This document shows, one piece after another, positions 24,867 through 32,622 of a stretch of 48,838 nt of DNA. Source of the DNA: Bacteroidota bacterium (GTDB lineage Bacteria; Bacteroidota; Bacteroidia; Bacteroidales; BM520); NCBI GenBank assembly GCA_002748065.1, contig PDRJ01000022.1:1-48838 (forward strand), read 5' to 3'. The translations under genes were made by a program, and so were the position numbers. How positions within the stretch are numbered: position 1 is the first letter of the stretch; the number at the start of each line of letters is the position of its first letter. The notes under the pieces were generated by a model, which saw only the letters and a program-made list of their open reading frames with translations, searched no databases and was not told where the DNA came from.

Positions 24867-27035
24867 ATGAAGCGACTTACAACGTTATTGATCTCTCTTT
24901 TCTTGATGTTCCACGGTATTGTATCGTTTGCCGGGGAAGGAATGTGGATCCCCCTGTTTTTGAAGGCTCTCAATGAGAAGGAGATGCAGGATATGGGAAT
25001 GCGAATCTCTGCAGAGGAGATCTATAGTATCAACCAGGCATGCCTGAAGGATGCCATCGTCCTCTTTGGGAGAGGTTGTACCGGTGAACTTGTCTCGGAG
25101 GAGGGGTTGCTGTTGACCAACCACCATTGCGGTTATGGTGCAATCCAACGACATAGCTCCATTGAACATGACTACCTCACGGACGGCTTTTGGGCCATGA
25201 ACCGTAAGGAGGAGCTACCGAATCCGGGATTGAGTGTTTCCTTCCTTATTCGGATGGAGGATGTAACGGCGCGTGTGCTGGAAAAGGTAACGGATAAGAT
25301 GACGGAGAAGGAGCGCAATGAGGTGGTGGCACAACAGGTAAAGGCCATTACCGAGGAGGCTGTAAAGGATACGCACTATAAGGCGATTATTAAGCCCTTT
25401 TATTACGGAAATGAGTATTATATGTTTGTTTATGAAGAGTTTACAGATGTTCGCCTTGTGGGTGCTCCTCCCAGTAATATCGGTAAATTTGGAGGCGATA
25501 CCGACAACTGGATGTGGCCCCGCCACACCGGTGATTTCTCCGTCTTTAGGGTTTATGCCGATAAAAATAACCAACCCGCCGAATACTCGGAAGAGAATGT
25601 CCCTTATAAGCCTAAAAAACATCTCACCATCTCGTTGAAGGGAGTGAAAAAGGATGATTTTAGCTTTGTTTTTGGTTACCCCGGCACAACCATGGAGTAT
25701 GTTCCCGGACTGGAAGTGGAGTCAAAAGTGAGGTACGAAAATCCGGTGGCCATCAATCTGAGGACAAAACGGTTGGACATTATGAAGGCTGCCATGGAAC
25801 GGGATCCGGAGGTTCGTATTCAGTATTCCGCAAAGGTGGCCCGCATTGCCAATGGTTGGAAAAAGATGCAAGGGGAGAATAGGGGCATTAAACGCCTCCA
25901 CGGAATCGCCCGGAAACAAGCTTTTGAAAAGGAATTTGAGGCGTGGGTAAAGGCCTCTCCCCAACGGAGCGCACAGTATGGTGAACTGATGCCGGCATTT
26001 GAAGAGCTCTACAAAGAGATTACCCCGCTGCGTGAGTCGTTTAATTACCTGGTTAATGCGGGACTGGGCGTTGAAGCTGTTCGCTTTGCCTACTCTTTCA
26101 ATCGACTTATGCGCATGTGTGAGAATAAGGAGGCCACCGATGAAGCCGTGGCGGAGATGGTGGAAAAACTTAAAGCCTCTACCAACTCCTTCTTCAAAGA
26201 TTATCAAGAAAGTATCGATAGAAAGTTGTTTAGTACGTTGTTGAAGATCTACTACGAAGAGGGTAGCCCGGCGTTTCGCCCCTCCTTCTTCTTGGATATG
26301 AAGGAGAAAGAGGTAGCGGATTTTGAAGCGTATGCGGAGAAGGTCTATGCAAAAACCATGTTTGCCCATAAGGAGCGTGTATTGGATTATCTGACGCATT
26401 TTAAGCGGCGAAAGGCCCGGAAAATAGGTAAAGACCCCTTGTTTAAGATTGCTACCTCTATCTATGATCTCTATTTTAATGAGATTGACCCCCGGATGTC
26501 CGTGTTGGAGGTGGAAATGGATAGTCTGATGCGTATCTATATGAGGGCACAACGGGAGATGCAGCCGGAGCATCGCTTCTATCCGGATGCCAACCTGACC
26601 CTTCGGGTAACCTATGGGAAAGTGGATGACTATAGCCCTCGTGACGCCGTATTTTACCACCATTATACCACCCTTGAGGGTATCATGGAGAAAGAGGATC
26701 CCGCAATCTACGACTATGTGGTGGAGGATAAGTTGAAGGCGTTGTATCAGGGTAAGGATTATGGCCGTTACGGCGATGCCGATGGTTCCATGCATGTCTG
26801 CTTTATTGCCTCTAACCATACTACCGGAGGAAATAGCGGTAGTCCGGTTCTTAATGCCGATGGCCACCTTATTGGCTTGAACTTCGACCGAAACTGGGAG
26901 GGAACCATGAGCGACCTGATGTATGATCCTGATCAGTGTCGTAACATAACCCTTGATATTCGTTACTGCCTCTTTATCATTGATAAGTTTGCCGGTGCGG
27001 GGCACCTGGTGGAGGAGATGACGCTGGTTGATTAG
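24867..27035 (+). CDS. S46 family dipeptidyl-peptidase (DPP7/DPP11-like)
   Basis: 722-residue exported serine peptidase that cuts dipeptides from oligopeptide N-termini in the periplasm, feeding peptide-based nutrition. Signal peptide MKRLTTLLISLFLMFHGIVSFAGEG. The catalytic triad is visible: His in LLTNHHCGYG (about residue 87), Asp in GGDTDNWMWPRHTGD, and Ser in TGGNSGSPV (about residue 657). The C-terminal segment EGTMSDLMYDPDQCRNITLDIRY...FAGAGHLVEEM looks more like DPP7 (hydrophobic P1) than DPP11 (acidic P1), which would have an Arg in the specificity pocket. That distinction is from memory. The length fits the family (about 710). It is convergent with the GSCFA gene. Confidence 0.92.
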   Translation: MKRLTTLLISLFLMFHGIVSFAGEGMWIPLFLKALNEKEMQDMGMRISAEEIYSINQACLKDAIVLFGRGCTGELVSEEGLLLTNHHCGYGAIQRHSSIEHDYLTDGFWAMNRKEELPNPGLSVSFLIRMEDVTARVLEKVTDKMTEKERNEVVAQQVKAITEEAVKDTHYKAIIKPFYYGNEYYMFVYEEFTDVRLVGAPPSNIGKFGGDTDNWMWPRHTGDFSVFRVYADKNNQPAEYSEENVPYKPKKHLTISLKGVKKDDFSFVFGYPGTTMEYVPGLEVESKVRYENPVAINLRTKRLDIMKAAMERDPEVRIQYSAKVARIANGWKKMQGENRGIKRLHGIARKQAFEKEFEAWVKASPQRSAQYGELMPAFEELYKEITPLRESFNYLVNAGLGVEAVRFAYSFNRLMRMCENKEATDEAVAEMVEKLKASTNSFFKDYQESIDRKLFSTLLKIYYEEGSPAFRPSFFLDMKEKEVADFEAYAEKVYAKTMFAHKERVLDYLTHFKRRKARKIGKDPLFKIATSIYDLYFNEIDPRMSVLEVEMDSLMRIYMRAQREMQPEHRFYPDANLTLRVTYGKVDDYSPRDAVFYHHYTTLEGIMEKEDPAIYDYVVEDKLKALYQGKDYGRYGDADGSMHVCFIASNHTTGGNSGSPVLNADGHLIGLNFDRNWEGTMSDLMYDPDQCRNITLDIRYCLFIIDKFAGAGHLVEEMTLVD

Positions 27036-27036
27036 C

Positions 27037-27066
27037 GCCTGTCCATAAAGAAGTCGGACTTTTACG
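27037..27066 (+). repeat. Collapsed remnant of the MITE-like repeat
   Basis: CCTGTCCATAAAG is joined directly to AAGTCGGACTTTTA, that is, the left and right ends of the repeat without its interior. It lies immediately after the S46 stop codon, between convergent genes. Confidence 0.5.
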
Positions 27067-27082
27067 CCTGTGAAAGGGGAGG

Positions 27083-28096
27083 CTATCCTTTGTAGTGTTT
27101 TCTGAAAAGTGTTTCCAGGTGGAGGGTAGATGGTGGCGAAGGGAGCGATTGGAGTGACGTGAGGGTGTGCAGTTGAGTGGATAGAAACTTCTGGGTTTCC
27201 GGGGCATCGGGGTTCTCAATACGATGTTGGGAGGCGTTTACCAGTTGAACCATCTTCTGAAAGGTGGAGCGTTCGTTTTTTTCGAAAAAAGCCTCCATAA
27301 AGTGCTCCCTGATGTAGGAGATGGCCACCTTGGAGGGGTGGATCATATCCTCTTTGTAAAAGCGGTAGTCCCGTAAATCATCCATCATAATTTCGTAGGC
27401 CGGGAAATATTGGCTCTGGGGGAAGCGCTCTGTAAGTGAGTGAGCTAAGGTGATGAGCGACGCCTTGGAGCGTTGATTCTCAACGGCTCCGTCGCGCTGG
27501 TGCCGTATGGGGCTTATCGTAAAAACCACATTGAGTGTGGGAGGCATGGCCTGCATCAAGGTGTTCCATCTCGATTCCATCTCCTCCAAGGGTAACAAAA
27601 TTCGTTCAAACTCTGTGCCCGGTAGTTTATGGCAGTTGGCGACTACCTGTTGGCTCTTTTTCCACTTGAAAGCCCAGGCGGAGCCAAAGGTGATAAAGAG
27701 CCAGCGGGCTTTTTGTAGCATTTGGTGGGCCTCCGTGATGGCTTGGTTGATCCGTTCCACCACCTCTATGGGATCATTTCCGGTGTACCTTCCGTGGTGG
27801 TCAAAGCTGATGTACCGCCCTCGGTAGAGATGCAACTCCTCCGGAGAGTAAAACGCTTGACGGAGGATCCGCTCCAAAGCTATGGCCATGGAGAGAGGGT
27901 TATAAAGGATCCCAAAGGGGTTAACCGTGGATCGGATACCGTGGTTCTGGAGCCAATATCCCAGGTTCTCCGTGAAGCAGGAACCAATCCATACGGTATG
28001 GTCTCCATAACCCATGCGTGGGATGGAGGGAGTGGGAGTAAGGGGTGTACGAAAAAGAGGAGAAGTGATCATTGGGTGATGGTTTTTAAGGAGCAT
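27083..28096 (-). CDS. GSCFA domain protein
   Basis: 337-residue cytoplasmic protein of the GSCFA family (named after its motif), here IGSCFTENLGYWL at about residue 37. The family is related to SGNH-type hydrolases and is common in Bacteroidota; substrate unknown. Other conserved parts are GILYNPLSMA, FITFGSAWAF, FTISPIRHQRDG and YFPAYEIMMDDLRDYRFYKEDMIHPS. The start could be 28096 (MLLKNHHPM) or 28072 (MITSPLF); neither has a strong ribosome-binding site. It is the last gene of the panC-panD-flippase run. Confidence 0.85.
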   Translation of the reverse strand: MLLKNHHPMITSPLFRTPLTPTPSIPRMGYGDHTVWIGSCFTENLGYWLQNHGIRSTVNPFGILYNPLSMAIALERILRQAFYSPEELHLYRGRYISFDHHGRYTGNDPIEVVERINQAITEAHQMLQKARWLFITFGSAWAFKWKKSQQVVANCHKLPGTEFERILLPLEEMESRWNTLMQAMPPTLNVVFTISPIRHQRDGAVENQRSKASLITLAHSLTERFPQSQYFPAYEIMMDDLRDYRFYKEDMIHPSKVAISYIREHFMEAFFEKNERSTFQKMVQLVNASQHRIENPDAPETQKFLSTQLHTLTSLQSLPSPPSTLHLETLFRKHYKG

Positions 28097-28131
28097 AACT
28101 AGCTGTGGGGGAGGCTTTGGGTCATGCTCGT

Positions 28132-29178
28132 TTATTGCGCAACTTCCGGGGGAATCTCTGTTTTTGCGTCATGGTCTTTATTGAGTAACGGCAATAGAAT
28201 TAAGGAGATGACTCCGGCAATAATAATCATAACCGTCTGTCCGGACCAGAGCAACCATCCCATGGCGTAGCCGGTGGTTGATACGATCCCGTAGAGTGTA
28301 AGTGCTTCGGCTACAATGGTCTGATAAAGACCAATCCCCCCTTGTACTAACATGATCCCAATGGCACCGAGCATAAGGACGCTCATTCCGGCTCCGGGGC
28401 CCAGATGAGCGGTCTCCGGAAGAGAACGAAACACAATCTGTGTCATAAGGAAATACATAAACCAGATGTTCAGCGTGTGCAGGATAAAAAGGATGGGCTT
28501 TTTGATGTAAATGATGGACTTTAACCCATCAGCAAAGCCGGTGACCATCGCCCGTATCTTGGCAATGAAGGCGCTGTTTTTGTTTCTCATGATGAAGAGA
28601 AGCCCTCCCGCTCCTGCGGCAATAACTAAAAGGAGGATAAGGATATTCATCCCCGTTCCCAATTGCGTAAACTTCTCCGTAAGGGGAATGAAAACTTTCT
28701 CCTGAAGGTATCCCCAGAGTTTGTTAAATTGGATGATTACGTTGATAACAAATATAATAAAGAAGACAAGCAGGTCAAAAGCACGCTCTGTAACCACCGT
28801 TCCAAAGGATTTTTCAAAAGGGATCTTTTCATATTTCGCCAAGGGCAGACAACGGCTTACTTCGCCCAAACGTGGGATGGCCAGGTTGGCAAAGTAAGCA
28901 ATAAACACCGATAGGATCACATTACCGTATCGGGGGTTGTGCCCCATGGTGCGTAATAAGATTTTCCAACGGGAAGAACGACTGAGGTTGCTAATGAAGC
29001 CGAAGAGAATAGAGAGGATAATCCAAAAGTAGTTGGCCTCTTTTAAGTGAGTAACCACCTGTTGTTTCTCTTCCGGGGTGAGGTTCCGTAAAAAGAGCCA
29101 AATGAAAAAGAATCCCAGTCCAAGAAAGAAGATGAGGCGGAGACCTTGAAGAATTCGTTTTTTGCTCGATTTAGCCAA
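28132..29178 (-). CDS. Flippase-like (lysylphosphatidylglycerol synthase TM region, UPF0104) membrane protein
   Basis: 348-residue polytopic membrane protein with about eight hydrophobic segments, of the family containing the flippase part of MprF. Family signatures [12 protein letters not shown] and [15 protein letters not shown] near the N-terminus and [18 protein letters not shown] near the C-terminus. Probable role: moving a lipid or lipid-linked molecule across the inner membrane; the substrate is unknown. It overlaps panD by 8 nt, so it is translationally coupled. Confidence 0.88.
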   Translation of the reverse strand: MAKSSKKRILQGLRLIFFLGLGFFFIWLFLRNLTPEEKQQVVTHLKEANYFWIILSILFGFISNLSRSSRWKILLRTMGHNPRYGNVILSVFIAYFANLAIPRLGEVSRCLPLAKYEKIPFEKSFGTVVTERAFDLLVFFIIFVINVIIQFNKLWGYLQEKVFIPLTEKFTQLGTGMNILILLLVIAAGAGGLLFIMRNKNSAFIAKIRAMVTGFADGLKSIIYIKKPILFILHTLNIWFMYFLMTQIVFRSLPETAHLGPGAGMSVLMLGAIGIMLVQGGIGLYQTIVAEALTLYGIVSTTGYAMGWLLWSGQTVMIIIAGVISLILLPLLNKDHDAKTEIPPEVAQ

Positions 29179-29521
29179 TGATCTTGTTTTCTTCGTTTGT
29201 AATGATCACCTTGGGATGATGTGTTTTGACCTCCTCTTGTGTCATGGAGGCGTAGGATACGATGATAATAAGATCTCCCTCTGAGGCCTTATGTGCAGCG
29301 GCACCATTGGTGCAGATTACCCCACTTCCCCGCGCTCCTTTGATCACATATGTCTCAAAACGCTCTCCATTGGTAATGTTGTAGACGTGTATACGCTCGT
29401 ATTCGATAAGGCCTACCGCATCCATTAACGTTTCATCAATGGTCAAACTTCCCACATAATGAAGGTTTGACTCTGTTACCGTTACGCGATGTATTTTCGA
29501 TTTTAATACCTCTATTTGCAT
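29171..29521 (-). CDS. panD: Aspartate 1-decarboxylase
   Basis: 116-residue proenzyme that makes beta-alanine from aspartate for pantothenate. It self-cleaves between Gly24 and Ser25 in HYVGSLTID to form the pyruvoyl cofactor. [24 protein letters not shown] and [20 protein letters not shown] are family motifs. It is 12 nt downstream of panC and overlaps the flippase gene by 8 nt. Confidence 0.97.
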   Translation of the reverse strand: MQIEVLKSKIHRVTVTESNLHYVGSLTIDETLMDAVGLIEYERIHVYNITNGERFETYVIKGARGSGVICTNGAAAHKASEGDLIIIVSYASMTQEEVKTHHPKVIITNEENKIIG

Positions 29522-29533
29522 GACCCTGCAAAA

Positions 29534-30379
29534 TTAGAAAATTATCTGGACATTATCGATCAGTCGCACATTCCCCAACCATGCAGCCACGAGAATTCTG
29601 GCTGCTTTATCTCCCTCTTTGGTATGTAACGGTTGGAGGGCCACAGAATCGGCGATCTGAAAATATTCAAGGCGAAATGAGGGATGCGCTTGAAATTGCA
29701 TTTCTCCCCATTGCACAATTGTTTCAATGCTCTCCTCTTTACCCTTCTCGGCGGCTTCGCACAAGGTTTGGTATAAAAAGGGGGCAATCTTGCGCTCTTC
29801 AGGAGTTAACAGCAGGTTTCGGCTGCTCATGGCCAGTCCATCAGCTTCTCGTATAATGGGGCAGGGCACGATCTCCACCGGGCAGGCGGTTTGCTTGACT
29901 AACGCATTGATGATTAGCAATTGTTGGTAGTCCTTCTCGCCAAAAAAGGCCTTGTGGGGGGTGATGATATCAAAGAGCCTTTTTACCACGACTGCTACTC
30001 CGTTGAAATGTCCGGGACGATGTTCGCCCTCCAGCACCTGTTCCAACTTTCCAAAGTCATATTGTTCGGTAATTGCTTGGGGATACATCTCTTGGGCGTC
30101 CGGTGTGAATACCAGGTCGCAGCCGGCTGCCTCCAACTTCTCCAAATCAGCCGTAATTGTTCGGGGATAGTGCTCCAGGTCGGAAGGGTTATTGAACTGG
30201 ATAGGGTTGACAAAGATGGAGGCTACCACCATGTCACACGTTTGGCAGGCTTTTTCGATTAGGGAGAGATGCCCCTGGTGTAGGGCGCCCATGGTTGGGA
30301 CAAAGCCAATAACTGCCCCCCTGTTTTTACGCGCTAAGACCTGCGCTGAAGTATCGTCACGTCGCTTGGTGATTTGCAT
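29534..30379 (-). CDS. panC: Pantothenate synthetase
   Basis: 281-residue pantoate-beta-alanine ligase, joining pantoate and beta-alanine with ATP. Motifs: GFVPTMGALHQGHLSLI (ATP-binding HxGH), SIFVNPIQFNNPSDLEHYPRT, GEHRPGHFNGVAVVVKRLF, FFGEKDYQQL and MSSRN. The start at 30379 (MQITKRRDD) is preferred because the longer frame runs into the promoter box at 30395-30402. First gene of the panC-panD operon; panB is not present here. Confidence 0.96.
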   Translation of the reverse strand: MQITKRRDDTSAQVLARKNRGAVIGFVPTMGALHQGHLSLIEKACQTCDMVVASIFVNPIQFNNPSDLEHYPRTITADLEKLEAAGCDLVFTPDAQEMYPQAITEQYDFGKLEQVLEGEHRPGHFNGVAVVVKRLFDIITPHKAFFGEKDYQQLLIINALVKQTACPVEIVPCPIIREADGLAMSSRNLLLTPEERKIAPFLYQTLCEAAEKGKEESIETIVQWGEMQFQAHPSFRLEYFQIADSVALQPLHTKEGDKAARILVAAWLGNVRLIDNVQIIF

Positions 30380-30394
30380 ACACAGAAATTTGTG

Positions 30395-30402
30395 CAAAGA
30401 TA
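30395..30402 (-). promoter_or_regulatory. Bacteroidota -7 promoter box (TATCTTTG) of panCD
   Basis: The minus strand reads TATCTTTG, matching TAnnTTTG, 16 nt before the ATG at 30379. This gives a very short leader. Confidence 0.65.
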
Positions 30403-30429
30403 AGTGCTCTATGGGAGAAAATAAAAAAA

Positions 30430-30450
30430 GCCCGTCTTCTCAAGGCGGGC
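30430..30450 (-). terminator. Rho-independent terminator after the ferredoxin gene
   Basis: GCCCGTCTT pairs with AAGGCGGGC (9 bp, one G-T) around the loop CTC. The stem is flanked by A7 on one side and T6 on the other, so it could work in both directions. It separates the ferredoxin gene from panC. Confidence 0.85.
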
Positions 30451-30474
30451 TTTTTTCCTAAGTGTGTGTTGAGC

Positions 30475-30642
30475 CTACTCCGGACTGATTGCTTCAACCG
30501 GGCATACCTCCGCACATGAGCCACAATCTGTGCATGTATCAGGGTCTATCTTATAGATATCTCCCTCGGAGATCGCTTCAACGGGACACTCATCGATGCA
30601 TGTACCGCAAGCAGTACAATCTTCACTAATAATGTAAGCCAT
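30475..30642 (-). CDS. 2[4Fe-4S] ferredoxin
   Basis: 55-residue clostridial-type ferredoxin, starting MAYIISEDC. Two cluster motifs C-x2-C-x2-C-x3-C-P are present: CTACGTCIDECP (residues 9-20) and CTDCGSCAEVCP (residues 37-48), with the internal repeat VEAIS after each. It is a low-potential electron carrier for anaerobic metabolism. It has its own promoter (30674-30681) and terminator (30430-30450), so it is a single-gene transcript. Confidence 0.96.
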   Translation of the reverse strand: MAYIISEDCTACGTCIDECPVEAISEGDIYKIDPDTCTDCGSCAEVCPVEAISPE

Positions 30643-30673
30643 AACGTTGTATTTTTAATGTTTAACGATGATG

Positions 30674-30681
30674 CAAAAATA
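30674..30681 (-). promoter_or_regulatory. Bacteroidota -7 promoter box (TATTTTTG) of the ferredoxin gene
   Basis: The minus strand reads TATTTTTG, matching TAnnTTTG, with TATTGCC upstream at roughly the -33 position. It is 32 nt before the ATG at 30642. Confidence 0.55.
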
Positions 30682-30738
30682 TATAAAAAAAATGGCAATA
30701 TCGCTAGTTGAATGCAATTTTAATATGGTCTAAATAAG

Positions 30739-30863
30739 TGTTTGTCCATAAAGTCAGGGTTTTGAAGAGGCTGTATAGAAAGTTCGAATTCGAGGCTTGC
30801 GAAGGCTGAAAAATGTGAGTTTACTGGGGTAAATGACCATTTTGAAGACAAGCATAACGAAGA
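30739..30863 (+). repeat. MITE-like dispersed repeat, copy 2 (right end lost)
   Basis: Begins TGTTTGTCCATAAAGTCAGG, contains the core GAGGCTTGCGAAGGCTGAAA and continues to AGACAAGCATAACGAAGA, after which similarity to other copies stops. It is the short form without the about 30-bp internal segment. The rest of the 30643-31210 gap holds fragments of repeat families B and C and no gene that I can see. Confidence 0.7.
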
Positions 30864-31109
30864 TTGGCCATACGAAAACGATCATTTTTTAGCTCTTTGA
30901 GAAAATACCTAATCCTCTTTTACGCTTATGTTGTAGACTGTTTCAGTGGCCAGTCCCTAGCGGTAATGTTACCGGCTGTTGGCTTTTAGCTTGTTGGCCT
31001 TTGGCTGTTAGCGCTTCCCCGCTGCGTTACAGATCCCTTTCAAAACTCTATAATCCTCTAAATTTCAGATAATTGTTAATTGTAATTACCAAAGGCTAAC
31101 AGTAGGTAA

Positions 31110-31146
31110 GCCCCATAGGGGCGATACCTTTGTAACAGTCATGCCA
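31110..31146 (+). repeat. Repeat family C, copy upstream of first FISUMP gene
   Basis: A small palindrome GCCCCATAGGGGC followed by GATACCTTTGTAACAG and TCATGCC. It contains TACCTTTG (31125-31132), a perfect -7 promoter match, 78 nt before the ATG at 31211. The same arrangement precedes the second FISUMP gene. Confidence 0.6.
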
Positions 31147-31210
31147 TAATCCCTTGTTTTTAAGGATAAAAATACTGAATTCTGTTGGAACTAATTTAAA
31201 CACGTATATC

Positions 31211-32221
31211 ATGAAAAATCAACAGATGCCCCTATGGCTTATCATTATCACTTTGTTGGTAGTGACATTATTCACCACCTGTAGAGAAGAGCCGGAGGAT
31301 GAAAATCCACTGGTAGCCGGTTTTTCTGCAACACCGCTGCATGGTGATGCTCCATTGGAAGTGCATTTTACCAATGAATCAAAGTATGATCCTGAGAGCT
31401 GGATCTGGAATTTTGGGGATGGAGCGACCTCTCTTGAGGAGAATCCCGTGCACACCTATACGGATGCCGGAGAGTATACTGTAACGTTAACGGTTGTGAA
31501 AGGCAAAGACTCCGATAGTGAAATAAAGCCTCATTACATAACCGTTACGGAAGGTGGTGGCGGAACCAATGGAGCACCTTGTCCGGGGATGCCCACAGTG
31601 ACCGATATCGACGGGAATCGCTATAATACGGTTTTGATCGGCGAGCAGTGTTGGATGAAAGAAAACCTTAAAGTAACCCATTATCCCAATGGGGATGCCA
31701 TCCCCCATATCGTTGATGATGATGCTTGGGCAGCCTTGGGGGATAATAATACGGATGATGCGTATTGTTATTATGAGAATGATCCCTCAAGTGAGTATGG
31801 TGCCTTATATAGCTATGTGGCGGCTATTGGGGATAATTGGGAGCGGGATAATGCCGAGGGACAGGGAATCTGCCCCGAGGGTTGGCATCTGCCCACGGAC
31901 GAGGAGTGGACTGTGTTGGTGGATTATTTGGGAGGTTGGGATGTTGCCGGCGGAAAGATGAAGGAGGTCGGTACGGCACATTGGCAGAGTCCCAACACAG
32001 GGGCTACCAATGAGAGTGGTTTTACTGCCCTTCCGGGCGGCCACCGTGACTACAACGGCACGTTCCACAGTGTCGGTTACGACGGCGACTGGTGGTCGGC
32101 CACGGAGTGCCGCAGTAGCTACGCGTGGCACCGAGGCCTGCGCTATAGCGCTGCCAATGTGTACCGCGGCGACTATTACGAGTCCATCGGCTTCTCCGTG
32201 CGGTGCGTTCGGGATAATTAG
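31211..32221 (+). CDS. Surface lipoprotein with PKD and FISUMP domains, probable DGR target 1
   Basis: 336-residue lipoprotein counted from the ATG at 31211. Signal peptide ending LFTTC (Cys24), then acidic residues (REEPEDE) like the Bacteroidota lipoprotein export signal, so probably surface exposed. PKD-type Ig-like domain at about residues 36-112 (WNFGDGATS...HTYTDAGEYTVTLTV). A FISUMP domain (TIGR02145 type) fills residues 127-335: VTDIDGNRYNTVLIGEQCWM, ICPEGWHLPTDEEW, ESGFTALPGG, WWSATE and GFSVRCV. Residues 278-326 form a hypervariable segment whose codons are mostly NNC (variable region VR1). The next gene is a tandem duplicate. Likely role: surface ligand binding through a diversified C-type-lectin-like face; the ligand is unknown. 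Confidence 0.85.
   Translation: MKNQQMPLWLIIITLLVVTLFTTCREEPEDENPLVAGFSATPLHGDAPLEVHFTNESKYDPESWIWNFGDGATSLEENPVHTYTDAGEYTVTLTVVKGKDSDSEIKPHYITVTEGGGGTNGAPCPGMPTVTDIDGNRYNTVLIGEQCWMKENLKVTHYPNGDAIPHIVDDDAWAALGDNNTDDAYCYYENDPSSEYGALYSYVAAIGDNWERDNAEGQGICPEGWHLPTDEEWTVLVDYLGGWDVAGGKMKEVGTAHWQSPNTGATNESGFTALPGGHRDYNGTFHSVGYDGDWWSATECRSSYAWHRGLRYSAANVYRGDYYESIGFSVRCVRDN
32042..32188 (+). other. Probable DGR variable region VR1
   Basis: 49 codons at the 3' end of the first FISUMP gene, same length and frame as VR2 and VR3. The three differ in 27 amino-acid positions, and at 21 of these every copy ends in C (NNC codons). Differences concentrate on bases 1 and 2, as expected from random replacement of adenines in AAC codons of a template. 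The following GGCTTCTCCGTGCGGTG is conserved in all three and may be the homing initiation site. Confidence 0.85.
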
Positions 32222-32285
32222 CAATTAGGAATTAATAATTAGTAATTGTTTGTAAATTAAAGGGTTAATTTTGTTTTAAATGTGA

Positions 32286-32337
32286 TAATGTGATAATGTG
32301 GTAATGTGGTGATATGATAATGTGGTGATATGGTAAT
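32286..32337 (+). repeat. Short block of the 8-bp tandem repeat
   Basis: About six units of the type GATAATGT / GGTAATGT, related to the long array at 34691-35085. It is directly followed by a copy of repeat family B, as the long array is. Confidence 0.75.
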
Positions 32338-32462
32338 GGAATGATTATAGGGACGGAAGACGGAAGACGGAAGACCGAAGATGGAAGACGGAAGTTGGAA
32401 AACAATTTTTTGTGAACGTTGTCATTAACCCAAGCTAAAGGCTAACAGCCAAAAGCCAATAG
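32338..32462 (+). repeat. Dispersed repeat family B, copy 2
   Basis: Begins GGAATGATTATAGGGACGG, with extra GGAAGAC units compared with copy 1, then TTTTTTGTGAACGTT and ATTAACCCAAGC plus AAAGGCTAACAGCC. It lies between the two FISUMP genes. Confidence 0.7.
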
Positions 32463-32468
32463 CTGCTG

Positions 32469-32560
32469 AGCTCCGTAGGAGCGACACCTTTGTAATAGCG
32501 ATGCCCTTTCCTCCTCCCAAAGCCCCGTAGGGGCAATACCTTTTTGACCGTCATGCCATA
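32469..32560 (+). repeat. Repeat family C, two units upstream of second FISUMP gene
   Basis: GAGCTCCGTAGGAGCGACACCTTTGTAATAG, then after about 20 nt GCCCCGTAGGGGCAATACCTTT. The second unit is followed by the same 60-nt leader that precedes the first FISUMP gene, showing that repeat and gene were duplicated together. Confidence 0.6.
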
Positions 32561-32622
32561 ACCCCTTGTTTTTAAGGATAAAAATACTGAATTTTGTTGG
32601 AGCTACTTTAAACACGTACCTC

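Noticed and set aside
25722..27005. 427-codon open frame antisense to the S46 peptidase
   Set aside because: It is a shadow of a well-conserved real gene on the other strand and has no recognisable protein family.
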